DNA of 64,000 bases, taken from positions 50,430 through 114,429 of the forward strand of contig JAAYDA010000029.1 of NCBI GenBank assembly GCA_012729505.1. Direction: 5' to 3'. The notes beneath the pieces were generated by a model, which was not told the DNA's origin, searched no databases, and saw nothing but the letters and a program-made list of their open reading frames with translations. Of the stretch, positions 35,774 to 44,512 are shown in pieces (position 1 is the first letter of the stretch; each line of letters opens with the position of its first letter). The translations under genes were made by a program, and so were the position numbers. This stretch comes from Syntrophomonadaceae bacterium (GTDB taxonomy: Bacteria; Bacillota; Syntrophomonadia; Syntrophomonadales; DTU052).

Positions 35774-36877
35774 CTATTCACCACCAAATAATTCGGTGTT
35801 GAATTTGTAAGTTTCTAAGAATCCATCCAGGATTTCTTTGAAAATTCTCTTGTTGTCCTCAACCATTTCAACGGGTTCGAATATTGAATATGCCCCATGA
35901 CTTAACAGGTTTGTCATTCGTAAATGTACTGCACCATCTACGTCTGTCTCATCTTGCTTGATGCAAGCAGAAAACTTGTCAAAGCCGTGAAACGAGGCTG
36001 TCTTTTCAAGTATATTTCGGAGGATATTGAAATGATAGGTATAAAGCTTTCCAGAGTCTGCAACCTTTTTCAATTGCTTCAGCAGTTCGACATGATGAAA
36101 AAAGGGAGTGTCTCCGGTATCACGAACGATGTATCTACCGGTATCACCTTTTTTACTCAAAAAACGCTTTACCGTATTGTCTCGCTTTAGTTCATTATAC
36201 ATGACATTGAAAAACAATGCATGGTGCGTAGAAACGACGACTTTCATCTCGCTGCTCTTAATCAATTGCGCAAGATGGCAAGCAACAGCTACAGCGTTAT
36301 TATCATCTAATGATGAAATCGGATCATCGATGTAGATATATTTGACCCATTCATAGGCAGTCTCTCCATCAATTGTCAGTTGAGCCACGGCGAGAAAGAA
36401 GCACCAGATAAAAATGTTTTCCTCCCCGCGAGAAACTTTGATTCGATCTTCCGTAACTACGGAGTCCCTCTTCTTAACATCCCGCGAAAAAGTAATATAC
36501 CCCTCGTCGAAATATAATTCAAAGTCGAAATCCGCATACCTATCCAGAAGTGGACGAATACGAGTATCGATTGCAAAACCGTCCAGCCCTCTGAAAAAAC
36601 GAGAATCCTTGTTAAACAGCAGACGTCTATCTGTATCACCATCAAGGTCATTGTTCCAAGTGAAAAGGTCTTCGGTAAACGCATTATAATAAAGCGTATC
36701 TGCCGTCTTTTCATCGGTTCCACGAATAGGTTTCTTGCCCAAATCTTTAAACGCACTGGAAAGCCTTGTTTTCCCGGTTCCATTATAGGCGAAAAGAAGG
36801 TAGCATTTTTTGTCGCCAAGTATATCGCGCATATTCTGAGCAAGCCTTTTTAGGTTGGGGAAGGTTTTACTGCTCAT
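35774..36877 (-). CDS. PrrC-like ATPase with predicted anticodon-nuclease C-terminus
   Basis: 367 residues, cytoplasmic. An ABC-type ATPase occupies most of the protein: Walker A at residues 30-37 (AYNGTGKT), signature-like SRGEE at 149-153, Walker B YIYIDDP at 180-186 and the H-loop VSTHH at 215-219. The C-terminal part has Arg287-x3-Glu291 followed by His327 in TNLLSHG. That arrangement resembles the Arg-x3-Glu...His triad known for PrrC/RloC anticodon nucleases; Arg320-x6-His327 also fits a HEPN motif. PrrC genes sit inside type I R-M operons, as this one does between hsdS and hsdM. Its ATG overlaps the hsdS stop. Function as a suicide RNase is inference. Confidence 0.75.
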   Translation of the reverse strand: MSSKTFPNLKRLAQNMRDILGDKKCYLLFAYNGTGKTRLSSAFKDLGKKPIRGTDEKTADTLYYNAFTEDLFTWNNDLDGDTDRRLLFNKDSRFFRGLDGFAIDTRIRPLLDRYADFDFELYFDEGYITFSRDVKKRDSVVTEDRIKVSRGEENIFIWCFFLAVAQLTIDGETAYEWVKYIYIDDPISSLDDNNAVAVACHLAQLIKSSEMKVVVSTHHALFFNVMYNELKRDNTVKRFLSKKGDTGRYIVRDTGDTPFFHHVELLKQLKKVADSGKLYTYHFNILRNILEKTASFHGFDKFSACIKQDETDVDGAVHLRMTNLLSHGAYSIFEPVEMVEDNKRIFKEILDGFLETYKFNTELFGGE

Positions 36878-38148
36878 TTGTCCACCTCCTCAATGGAGGG
36901 GAATAGGCCTTGCATTAAGCCTTTTTTATGGGTTTTTAGGGATCCAATCTTTTGGGTTTGCTCGGCTATGAGGTCATCAATACCAGAGAGAAACATTGAA
37001 ATATGCTTTTGCTCTTCTTTTGCTGGAACTGGTATTTTGAATCCACTAAGGTTTCTTGCAGATAGGTTTGGCTGTGCAGCACCTTCGTCACAAATCGTCC
37101 TTTGGCGGTATTCTATATTAGAATTTAGCACTTGAAAAAGATATCTTCCATCAATGCCATTTGGGCGAATTACCACAAGTGAAGAAGCCACTGTTCCCTC
37201 ATCGAAATTATCTATGAATGCGTTCTTCCCGAGGGTTCCGCGAAGGCAATAGACTATATCTCCAAGTCGAATTTTTGCACCGCCGAGTTGATTGTATTTA
37301 GCTCTATTAATCTTCTTCGCAGTATCAAGGTTAACCTTACCGTCTTGCAAGTCACCCGCATTAATAAACGGAATTCCTTCGGTGACTATATCATCAGCGT
37401 TGGGATAATGAATACCCCTGTCTCCGTTAAACATATCGCAGTGGTCGCCAAGTTCACGCTGTTCCCAAGCGTCAGCAAATCCCGGGAACCTCCACTCAGG
37501 CACAGTTTTCCCTTCAGCAGGAAAAAGCTTCTGCATCAGGCCTTTTTTATGCGCCTTGAGAGCCTCAAGCTTTTTGTTCTCTGCGGCAATAAGATCGTCA
37601 AGGGAAGAAAGGCAGTCGGCGATTTTTTGTTGCTCTTCCTCTGAACGGTAGGGAAGAGGCATTTTCATAAAGCTATCACTTGAAATGCTCATACGGTCAT
37701 GCCTTGCGCCAGTATTTGAAACGCTTTTCAGGTAATGATGCCACAAGGTCGTTTTAAAGTATTGTTCGTAAAACTCATTGTTATGGTTCTCAAATCGGAA
37801 CACTGTATATAGCGGAGACATAACACCTTTCCCGATTTTATTCTTTGAAATCGGGCCAACTGGTGCAGTCGCAGATATGCGAGGATTGTAAACATAGTCC
37901 CCTTTATCTATAACAAAATAGTTTTCGAGATTTTTAGGGTTTGCAACTTCCCTATCAAAATAATCGCTTTGATCTACAACTCCATCAATGGCCGAGTTCG
38001 TAAGAACACGGGTTATCAGGTTGTCGTGATTTCTTGTATTTATTCGCATCGCCAATTTATTCAGCGCACAGATTTTCCATTCCCCAGTATTTTCAAATTC
38101 CGGGAATCTTAATCTCGGCAGCAACGCTGTTCTCTTATTTTTACTCAT
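36874..38148 (-). CDS. hsdS: Type I restriction-modification system, specificity subunit
   Basis: Determines the DNA target of the complex. The 424 residues contain two target-recognition domains, each followed by a conserved helix: KIADCLSSLDDLIAAENKKL with LKAHKKGLMQKLFP, and later SLKTHKKGLMQGLFP. This half-repeat organisation is standard for HsdS. The frame is intact. It overlaps hsdR by eight bases and the ATPase gene by four. Confidence 0.94.
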   Translation of the reverse strand: MSKNKRTALLPRLRFPEFENTGEWKICALNKLAMRINTRNHDNLITRVLTNSAIDGVVDQSDYFDREVANPKNLENYFVIDKGDYVYNPRISATAPVGPISKNKIGKGVMSPLYTVFRFENHNNEFYEQYFKTTLWHHYLKSVSNTGARHDRMSISSDSFMKMPLPYRSEEEQQKIADCLSSLDDLIAAENKKLEALKAHKKGLMQKLFPAEGKTVPEWRFPGFADAWEQRELGDHCDMFNGDRGIHYPNADDIVTEGIPFINAGDLQDGKVNLDTAKKINRAKYNQLGGAKIRLGDIVYCLRGTLGKNAFIDNFDEGTVASSLVVIRPNGIDGRYLFQVLNSNIEYRQRTICDEGAAQPNLSARNLSGFKIPVPAKEEQKHISMFLSGIDDLIAEQTQKIGSLKTHKKGLMQGLFPSIEEVDK

Positions 38149-41100
38149 AAGCCTTCAACCCCGCAATCTCACGCCCGCCCGCAAGCTTTTTCAGCAATGG
38201 AATCAGGTCATCCATCAACTCAATTTCCTTCTTTGCCCGGTCTCTCCAGGCAAGATTTAACGGGGCTAATAAGTCGCTCAGCTTTTCGCCGTCAAAAATC
38301 ATGCGTCCCATAATTGCGTCCACAAAGGCTTGCAACGATGCAGGCAGTAAACCATGTTTCTCGGCGAGCTCCGCCATTTCTTTTGCTGCTTTTTCATCTT
38401 TGAATATCTGATAGCCTTCTTTTATGGCCCTTTCATCTAAGCCTTTTCCATCTTCCAGCGTATTGATATAAGCGATTATATCATCGCGCTCTTCCATCAT
38501 GTTTGAATTTGAGCTTAATAAACCAATGAGCTGTTCGCGACTCATTTTTTCTTTTTCAGGTACGTCAGGCTGTGTGTATTTCGATATCAAAGACATGATA
38601 TAGTCATAATCAATTATTGCAGAGGAAAACAGAACAAACTCGAAATCGAGCTGTTCAATCGCAGGATCTTTGTCCTCAATTTCCTTGCCCTGCTGCGCCT
38701 TTAACTGTTGGGCGGTCTCTATATAGACACCGCGGAAAGCACGCAGAGTGTCCTCCGGCAAAAGCTCTTCAATCTTTGCCGCTTGATCTTCTTTGATATC
38801 AGTATATTGGTCGAGCTGTGTTTTGAAGCGCTGCACCTCTTTAAATTTATTGATAAATTCGCTTCGTGCGGCATCTCCTTTAAGATTGCTCACTTGTTCA
38901 GGCTTGCACTCCAAGCCCTGCAATTCCATAAACTTTTCAAGCTCAGCAATTGCCTTGTCCAGCTTAGCAACGACAACGGGGGCCGGGTCAACAAGCCAAA
39001 TCTCTTTCGCCCTGCTGCTGTTAGCTTTTCCTGAAAACAGCGCAATTGCTTCATTAACCTCTTTTTCCTGACCTCTAAAGTCAAGAATGTTCCCATATGG
39101 CTTTGTGTCGTTCAAAATGCGGTTCGTTCTTGAAAACGCTTGAATTAGTCCATGCTGCTTCAAATTCTTATCAACATACAGGGTGTTAAGATATTTTGAA
39201 TCAAACCCGGTTAGAAGCATATCCACAACAATGGTTATGTCAATTTTGTTTTTATGAGGATAGTCCGAGTTTGGATATTTTTGGTCTTTGATGCGTTGCT
39301 GTACATCCTGATAGTATAAATCAAACTCGTTAATGTTGTGATTTGTGCCGTACTGCAAGTTATAGTTATCCATAATGTTTTTTAGAGCCACTTTTTTCTT
39401 CTCCGGTTCTTTTTCATTATCGGCTTTTTCCTGCGGTAAATCTTCTTGTAGTTGTTTAACATCTTTATTTTTTTCGGCTGGTGGAGAAAACACACAGGCG
39501 ATATTTAACGCTATAAAGCTCTCCCCCTCGTTCGTGCTGCGCCCCTCCTGCAATGATTTAAAGATGTCAAAATACTCGATTGCATCGTTGATAGAAGCAG
39601 TCGCAAAAAGGGCGTTATAGCGTCTGCCATTGGTGGCAGCGTCATGTTTTGAAATTATCGCCTCAACTATTGCTTTTTTACTTAGAACATCAGGAGCTTT
39701 TGCCGCCTTTTTAACGTCCTCCGGTTTGAAATAGTCAACGTGAAAGCGAAGCACATTGCGGTCATCAATGGCGTTTGTAATGGTATAGGCGTGCAGCTCT
39801 TTTTGAAAAACATCCTCCGTTGTTATATAAGAGCCAACTGTGCCATCAACTTTTTTGTAAGTAGCGTTATCTTCAAAGATTGGTGTTCCGGTAAACCCGA
39901 AAAGCTGAGCCTTTGGGAAGAAGTTTTTTATTGCCTCATGATTGTCCCCAAACTGAGAGCGGTGACATTCGTCAAAAATAATGACAATGCGTTTATTGGC
40001 AAGCTTTGATAATCGATCTTTGTAGGTCGGTTCACCCTTTCTCTTCTTCTCTTGGTTGCGTTTGCTATCTTCATCAAGAGCAAGGCCGAGTTTCTGGATG
40101 GTGGTGACAATAACCTTATCTTTGTAGTCATCAGAAGTAAGGCGTTTCACCAAGTTTTCCGTGTTAGTATTCTCTTCAACGCAGCCCGCTTGAAACTTAT
40201 TGAACTCCAGGCGCGTTTGTCTATCAAGGTCTTTTCTATCAACAACAAACAAGCACTTTTCTATTTCGGAATTATCCTTCAAAAGTGTTGAAGCCTTAAA
40301 CGAAGTCAGAGTTTTTCCGCTTCCTGTTGTATGCCAAATGTAGCCATTGCCACGATTCTGATCAATGCAGTCCACAATCGCCTTGACCGCATAAATCTGG
40401 TAAGGGCGCATAATCATCAATCTCTGTTCGCTTACAACAAGCACCATGTAGCGGCTTATCAATTGCCCAAGGGAGCATTTGGGCAGAAATTCTTCAGCAA
40501 AATCGTGAAGATGCGCAATTTTGTTGTTGTCATTATCTGCCATTTGATAAATAGGCAAAAATCGCTCGTCTGAATTAAAAGAAAAATGCTCCTTGGGGTT
40601 GTTTGCAAAATAATATGTGTTTGTCTCATTACTCACAATGAAGAGCTGCATAAAACAAAGTAGCGAATTTGCATAACCGTTCCCTGGGTCATTTTTATAT
40701 TCAACAATCTGTTCCATTGCTCTTTTTGGCGTGATTTGCAGTGCTTTAAGTTCTACCTGAACAACAGGCACTCCGTTAATAAGGATTATTACATCGTAAC
40801 GGTGATTGCTGTTTTCTGTGTTAATGCGCAGTTGGTTTATAACTTCATACTCGTTTTTACACCAATCTTTGATATTGACAAGCGTGTATTGAAGCGGTGT
40901 ATCGTCATCACGTTTGAATGTATTGATTTCTCGCAAAGTTTTTGCCGCAGTGAACACATCGGGTGTAATAATCGTTTCTCTGAGACGCGTAAATTCAGAA
41001 TCACTCAATTTTACGCGATTCAGCCTTTCAAAATGCTCTCTAAAATTAGCTTCAAGCGAGGCGCGATCTCTAATGTCCTCGCGGTATATATATTTTAAAT

Positions 41101-41149
41101 CACGGAGCTTTTGTATAAATGCTATCTCGATTTGTTTTTCAGATTTCAT
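38141..41149 (-). CDS. hsdR: Type I restriction-modification system, restriction/translocase subunit
   Basis: Cuts unmodified DNA after ATP-driven translocation. About 1002 residues. The N-terminal nuclease domain has the PD-(D/E)xK pattern (RYDVIILINGVPVVQVELK); the motor has Walker A HTTGSGKT, the DECH box (IIFDECHRSQFG) and TGTPIF. I chose ATG 41149 because AGGAG lies eight bases before it; an upstream ATG at 41182 lacks a site. It is the first gene of the hsd operon, downstream of an XRE regulator gene. Confidence 0.94.
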   Translation of the reverse strand: MKSEKQIEIAFIQKLRDLKYIYREDIRDRASLEANFREHFERLNRVKLSDSEFTRLRETIITPDVFTAAKTLREINTFKRDDDTPLQYTLVNIKDWCKNEYEVINQLRINTENSNHRYDVIILINGVPVVQVELKALQITPKRAMEQIVEYKNDPGNGYANSLLCFMQLFIVSNETNTYYFANNPKEHFSFNSDERFLPIYQMADNDNNKIAHLHDFAEEFLPKCSLGQLISRYMVLVVSEQRLMIMRPYQIYAVKAIVDCIDQNRGNGYIWHTTGSGKTLTSFKASTLLKDNSEIEKCLFVVDRKDLDRQTRLEFNKFQAGCVEENTNTENLVKRLTSDDYKDKVIVTTIQKLGLALDEDSKRNQEKKRKGEPTYKDRLSKLANKRIVIIFDECHRSQFGDNHEAIKNFFPKAQLFGFTGTPIFEDNATYKKVDGTVGSYITTEDVFQKELHAYTITNAIDDRNVLRFHVDYFKPEDVKKAAKAPDVLSKKAIVEAIISKHDAATNGRRYNALFATASINDAIEYFDIFKSLQEGRSTNEGESFIALNIACVFSPPAEKNKDVKQLQEDLPQEKADNEKEPEKKKVALKNIMDNYNLQYGTNHNINEFDLYYQDVQQRIKDQKYPNSDYPHKNKIDITIVVDMLLTGFDSKYLNTLYVDKNLKQHGLIQAFSRTNRILNDTKPYGNILDFRGQEKEVNEAIALFSGKANSSRAKEIWLVDPAPVVVAKLDKAIAELEKFMELQGLECKPEQVSNLKGDAARSEFINKFKEVQRFKTQLDQYTDIKEDQAAKIEELLPEDTLRAFRGVYIETAQQLKAQQGKEIEDKDPAIEQLDFEFVLFSSAIIDYDYIMSLISKYTQPDVPEKEKMSREQLIGLLSSNSNMMEERDDIIAYINTLEDGKGLDERAIKEGYQIFKDEKAAKEMAELAEKHGLLPASLQAFVDAIMGRMIFDGEKLSDLLAPLNLAWRDRAKKEIELMDDLIPLLKKLAGGREIAGLKAYE

Positions 41150-41198
41150 TCCCAAGTCTCCTCTTGTTTTTTCTCTGTGCACAATTATTGGCTAAAAT

Positions 41199-41236
41199 AT
41201 TACGCCGAACGTAATGAGTCATCTACCAAGTGTCAA
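41199..41236 (-). promoter_or_regulatory. hsdR promoter with overlapping inverted-repeat operator
   Basis: Minus strand TTGACA (41231-41236), 17 bases, TACGTT (41208-41213). The -10 box lies inside ATTACG-CCGAA-CGTAAT, a perfect inverted repeat at 41199-41215. The site sits directly after the XRE regulator gene, so repression of hsdR by that regulator is likely. Confidence 0.6.
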
Positions 41237-41238
41237 TA

Positions 41239-41442
41239 TTATCGCTGATCAATCTCAACAATATCGCTGATATCACAATTAAGTGCCGTGCATATTTTCA
41301 CGAGAACATCTGTAGTCACATTCTCATTTTTCCCAAGCTTAGCCATTGAGGCATGGCTTATACCAGCTGCCTGACACAAATCTTTTTTTTTCATATCACG
41401 ATCTATTAACAGTTTCCACAACTTCTTGTAGCTGACAGCCAT
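41239..41442 (-). CDS. XRE-family helix-turn-helix regulator
   Basis: 67-residue single-domain Cro/C1-type DNA-binding protein: KKDLCQAAGISHASMAKLGK is the helix-turn-helix, followed by TTDVLVKICTALNCDISDI. This is the compact type found beside restriction-modification genes as a control protein. ATG 41442 follows GAGGTG by six bases; an earlier GTG at 41451 would overlap that site. It is probably the regulator of the downstream hsd operon. Confidence 0.88.
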   Translation of the reverse strand: MAVSYKKLWKLLIDRDMKKKDLCQAAGISHASMAKLGKNENVTTDVLVKICTALNCDISDIVEIDQR

Positions 41443-41471
41443 AACTTTCACCTCGCAAGTATGCTACAATA

Positions 41472-41524
41472 ATTATAATTCATGGATTCAGCGTTTGCAA
41501 CACTGAAATCAGTGAACGCTGAAT
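41472..41524 (-). promoter_or_regulatory. Promoter and large inverted repeat upstream of the XRE regulator
   Basis: Minus strand TTGCAA (41495-41500), 17 bases, TATAAT (41472-41477). An inverted repeat spans 41486-41524. Its outer arms are ATTCAGCGTT/AACGCTGAAT and its inner arms CACTGA/TCAGTG, and it covers the -35 box. This suggests autoregulation. Its sequence differs from the operator at 41199-41215. Confidence 0.6.
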
Positions 41525-41539
41525 TTTAGAGGATATAGT

Positions 41540-41585
41540 AGATGGAGGATTTGTATTGACCCAAACCCTCCATCTGGGAGTTCTT
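41540..41585. repeat. Inverted repeat with long loop
   Basis: AGATGGAGG (41540-41548) and CCTCCATCT (41577-41585) are perfect complements around a 28-base loop. It lies between the XRE promoter and the broken relaxase gene. Role unknown. Confidence 0.45.
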
Positions 41586-41718
41586 AGTGCACTTCCCTCG
41601 TCTGCCGTTGCTCTTTCTTCCTGCTCAGCAAATGCCCAAGTCCATGATGCTCAACAATGGACTTATAGAGGCATTGCGCTGCCGTAGTTCCGTATTTTCC
41701 TGTTGCAACTTTCCCTTG

Positions 41719-41970
41719 TCAAGCTGTCCACGGACGGAACATTATATTCGTCGAGTTGTTTTGTGAGTGAGGAATCTTGACACGATCTGTATTGTATCGT
41801 TCCAACGCATCATCGAACAGGGTATGATATACTTCTTTTATTGGCTCGTTGCAGTAAGTAATATTTTGTGAAGTGCGCTCTGCATCAATATTCTCAGCCT
41901 TGAATTTGCGGCTGTTATGATTGACAGAACCCTTGCCCAGCATGACGCTGATTGTCCTTTTTATACGCAT
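41719..41970 (-). pseudogene. Remnant of a plasmid-type relaxase (Mob/Pre family)
   Basis: The N-terminal 60 residues read like a mobilisation protein: ISVMLGKGSVNHNSRKF, ENIDAERTSQNITYCNE, IKEVYHTLFDDALERYN. The reading then runs into unrelated sequence and stops after about 83 residues, where the family normally continues for several hundred. In another frame downstream (about 41635-41720) a short coiled-coil-like stretch (KLQQENTELRQRN) remains, which may be the old C-terminus after an internal deletion. It marks the region as formerly mobile. Confidence 0.65.
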
Positions 41971-42034
41971 TCCTTTCTTTCCATTACGTTCCGGCGCGAG
42001 CCGGGGTTTGTTACTTTTGTCAAAAGTAAGGGGA

Positions 42035-42507
42035 ATGACACAAAAATATCTTGGGCAGGCGGTTGGGTTTTCTGAAAAGACCGCCGATGTTCGCATGGCA
42101 CAATATGATCCGGCACACGGACACCGAAATCCGATTTAACAAAAGTTCTTGCCAATGCGTTGGAGGTATCTCCCCATGCACTGGATGTGCCTGACATCGA
42201 CAGTAACATCGGCCTGATGCACACCTTATTCACCCTTGAGGATTTGCGCGGCCTAAGTGTGGCTGAGGTCGATGGCGAAGTTTGCCTCATACTGGACAAG
42301 TCCAGCAAAGCCTATTCTGACATGAACAAAATGCTTCACGCTTGGCTCGAACAGGCAAAGAAGCTTGAAGCCGGGGAAATCACCAAAGAGGAATACGACC
42401 AGTGGCGATACAAATATCCCGAGCTTGACACCACACAGCAGTGGGTTAAGGTTCCATCTCAGGAGCTTAGCGATTGGCTGCTTAGCGACCTGAAGGACAA
42501 GAATTAG
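42035..42507 (+). pseudogene. Frameshifted helix-turn-helix regulator
   Basis: Two adjoining frames together encode one regulator. The first gives MTQKYLGQAVGFSEKTADVR and QY, up to about 42106. The second, from 42109, gives SGTRTPKSDLTKVLANALEV and continues through GLMHTLFTLEDL to the stop at 42507. Restoring one base after position 42108 would create QYESGTRTPK, the usual motif of this clostridial family. The original start is unclear; ATG 42035 is the first plausible one. The C-terminal part alone could still be made from ATG 42160. Confidence 0.7.
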
Positions 42508-42530
42508 TTGTTTATTGAAAGGGGTGTGCT

Positions 42531-42764
42531 ATGTCTACGCTGAATAGAAACACATGGATTGAGGATGTTTTTGATTGCCTAATAAAAATTGAAGGTGCGA
42601 TCTTCTCTCTGGATGATGTTTATCAGTTTGAAACACACCTATCAAAATTGCATCCTAACAACAGAAATGTTAAGGCGAAAATTAGGCAGCAACTCCAATT
42701 TCTTAGAGACGATGGAAAACTCGAGTTTGTAAATGATTATGGAACATATAGAAAACTGTTTTGA
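42531..42764 (+). CDS. Small winged-helix protein, DpnI/Dam-replacing C-terminal domain type
   Basis: 77 residues that match the winged-helix domain normally found at the C-terminus of DpnI-like and Dam-replacing endonucleases: NTWIEDVFDCL, FSLDDVYQFE, KAKIRQQLQFLRDDGKLEF. Here it stands alone with its own start (ATG 42531, after GAAAGGGGTGTGCT) and no nuclease domain upstream. It might be a stand-alone DNA-binding protein or the surviving end of a lost restriction gene. Confidence 0.7.
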   Translation: MSTLNRNTWIEDVFDCLIKIEGAIFSLDDVYQFETHLSKLHPNNRNVKAKIRQQLQFLRDDGKLEFVNDYGTYRKLF

Positions 42765-42775
42765 TTAAATAAAAA

Positions 42776-42811
42776 GCGGTCTTGCTGACAGCGAATCAGC
42801 AAGACCGTTTT
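42776..42811 (+). terminator. Intrinsic terminator after the winged-helix gene
   Basis: CGGTCTTGCTGA (42777-42788) and TCAGCAAGACCG (42796-42807) form a perfect 12-bp stem with a 7-base loop, followed by TTTTC. The AAAAA before it allows it to work in both directions. Confidence 0.9.
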
Positions 42812-42826
42812 CAATGGATGGAGCAG

Positions 42827-42919
42827 TGGCAACAGATTGGCAACAGGCCTACACCCGCAAACCATCTGCGGCACTTATAATAAGTGCCCAAATGCTCCTG
42901 TTATCAAACTGTTATCAAA
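42827..42919. repeat. Tandem direct repeats and a palindrome at the right island edge
   Basis: TGGCAACAG occurs twice (42827-42835, 42838-42846). GGCACTTAT/ATAAGTGCC forms a palindrome with a one-base centre (42870-42888). CTGTTATCAAA occurs twice back to back (42898-42908, 42909-42919). They lie within 150 bases of the guaA-end repeat. Such repeats resemble arm-type binding sites of tyrosine recombinases; this is inference. Confidence 0.55.
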
Positions 42920-42923
42920 AGGC

Positions 42924-42969
42924 AAAAAGAAATCCCAGAAAGCCGCTTAAATAGCGAGTTTCCGGGATA
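42924..42969 (-). terminator. Intrinsic terminator of guaA
   Basis: On the minus strand ATCCCGGAAA pairs with TTTCTGGGAT around a smaller GC stem, followed by TTCTTTTT. It lies eight bases after the guaA stop. Confidence 0.8.
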
Positions 42970-42976
42970 GTTTTAA

Positions 42977-42989
42977 TTATTCCCACTCG
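42977..42989. repeat. Right direct repeat: guaA 3' end (candidate attachment site)
   Basis: TTATTCCCACTCG, the last four codons of guaA on the minus strand plus one base, is repeated exactly at 33808-33820. The 3' end of guaA is a known integration point for genomic islands. The gene itself is intact. Confidence 0.7.
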
Positions 42990-44500
42990 ATTGTTCCTGG
43001 GGGTTTACTGGTTATGTCATAGGCCACCCGGTTTATTCCCTGCACTTCATTTACAATGCGGCGGGAAATCCTATCCAGCAGCTCATAGGGCAGCCGGGCC
43101 CAATCGGCAGTCATGGCATCATCACTGGTTACCGCTCTGATAATGATGGGATAGGTATATGTTCTTTCGTCTCCCATGACTCCTACACTGCGCATAGAGG
43201 ACAGTATGGCAAAATACTGCCATACCTCCCGATTCAGACCGGCATTCCAGATTTCGCCGGTTACAATAGCATCGGCTTCTTTGAGAATCTCAAGCTTTTC
43301 GGCAGTTATATCTCCCAGAATCCTGATGGCCAATCCCGGTCCCGGGAAAGGCTGACGCCAGACCATTTCTTCGGGAAGGCCCAGCTCCTCGCCTATCAAG
43401 CGAACCTCATCCTTGAACAGCAAGCGCAAGGGCTCCACCAGTTGAAACTCCAGGTCTTCAGGGAGTCCGCCCACATTATGATGGCTCTTAATGGTAGCGG
43501 CGGTTTTTGTCCCACTCTCAATCACATCAGGGTATACGGTCCCCTGAACCAGGAAGGGAATATCCCCCAGCTTATTGGCTTCATCCTCAAAAACCCTGAT
43601 AAACTCGGCACCGATAATCTTCCTTTTCTTTTCCGGATCATCCACTCCCGCCAATTTATCCAGAAATCGATGGCGGGCGTCAACATGTACCAGCTTGAAG
43701 TGGAGATTATCACGGAAGGTGGTCACAACCTGCTCGGCTTCTCCTTTACGCAGCAGCCCGTGATCCACAAAAACACAGGTCAGCTTATCTCCTACCGCAC
43801 GGTGTACCAGGGCGGCCGCTACTGATGAGTCAACACCACCGCTCAAACCGCAAATTATGGGATGATCGCCAACCTGCTCCTTGATTTGGCTCACTGTTTG
43901 GGTAATAAAGTGGCTGAGGCTCCAATCCCCGGTGCAACCACATATTTTGTAAAGGAAGTTCTTCAATATATGGTTGCCAAAGGGAGTATGCTTGACTTCA
44001 GGATGAAATTGAACCCCAAACAATTTCCGGTCATAATCCTCCATACCGGCTATGGGGCAATTCTCGGTACTGCCGGAGACTGCAAAGCCCGGAGGTACCT
44101 CCGTAATAGAAATGCCATGGCTCATCCATACTTGGGATGAATCCGGAATTCCGTCAAAAAGCATCGACTCACGGCGATTAAGGATACATTTACCGTACTC
44201 CCGCAAATCCACGGGAATTACCTGGCCGCCCAATTCCAGGGCCATCAGCTGCATACCATAACAAATTCCCAGAATCGGTACTCCGGCAGAAAAAACCCGG
44301 GGATCACATCGCGGGGCACCTGGCTCCAGGACACTGGCCGGGCCACCCGAAAAGATAATGCCCTTGGGTTTCATTGCCATAAGCTTCTCAAAAGGAATGT
44401 CATAGGGGTGCATCTCGCAATATACTGATAACTCCCGAACTCTTCGGGCTATGAGCTGATTGAACTGGCCTCCGAAATCTAAAACAACTACTAACTCCAT
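42977..44500 (-). CDS. guaA: GMP synthase (glutamine-hydrolysing)
   Basis: Converts XMP to GMP. The 507 residues have the class I amidotransferase domain first ([19 protein letters not shown]). The ATP pyrophosphatase domain follows with the PP-loop [10 protein letters not shown], then the dimerisation domain ending GTIEWE. The frame is full length despite the island at its 3' end. It follows hpt by 12 bases, so the two share a promoter. Confidence 0.96.
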   Translation of the reverse strand: MELVVVLDFGGQFNQLIARRVRELSVYCEMHPYDIPFEKLMAMKPKGIIFSGGPASVLEPGAPRCDPRVFSAGVPILGICYGMQLMALELGGQVIPVDLREYGKCILNRRESMLFDGIPDSSQVWMSHGISITEVPPGFAVSGSTENCPIAGMEDYDRKLFGVQFHPEVKHTPFGNHILKNFLYKICGCTGDWSLSHFITQTVSQIKEQVGDHPIICGLSGGVDSSVAAALVHRAVGDKLTCVFVDHGLLRKGEAEQVVTTFRDNLHFKLVHVDARHRFLDKLAGVDDPEKKRKIIGAEFIRVFEDEANKLGDIPFLVQGTVYPDVIESGTKTAATIKSHHNVGGLPEDLEFQLVEPLRLLFKDEVRLIGEELGLPEEMVWRQPFPGPGLAIRILGDITAEKLEILKEADAIVTGEIWNAGLNREVWQYFAILSSMRSVGVMGDERTYTYPIIIRAVTSDDAMTADWARLPYELLDRISRRIVNEVQGINRVAYDITSKPPGTIEWE

Positions 44501-44512
44501 ATTTCTCCACCC

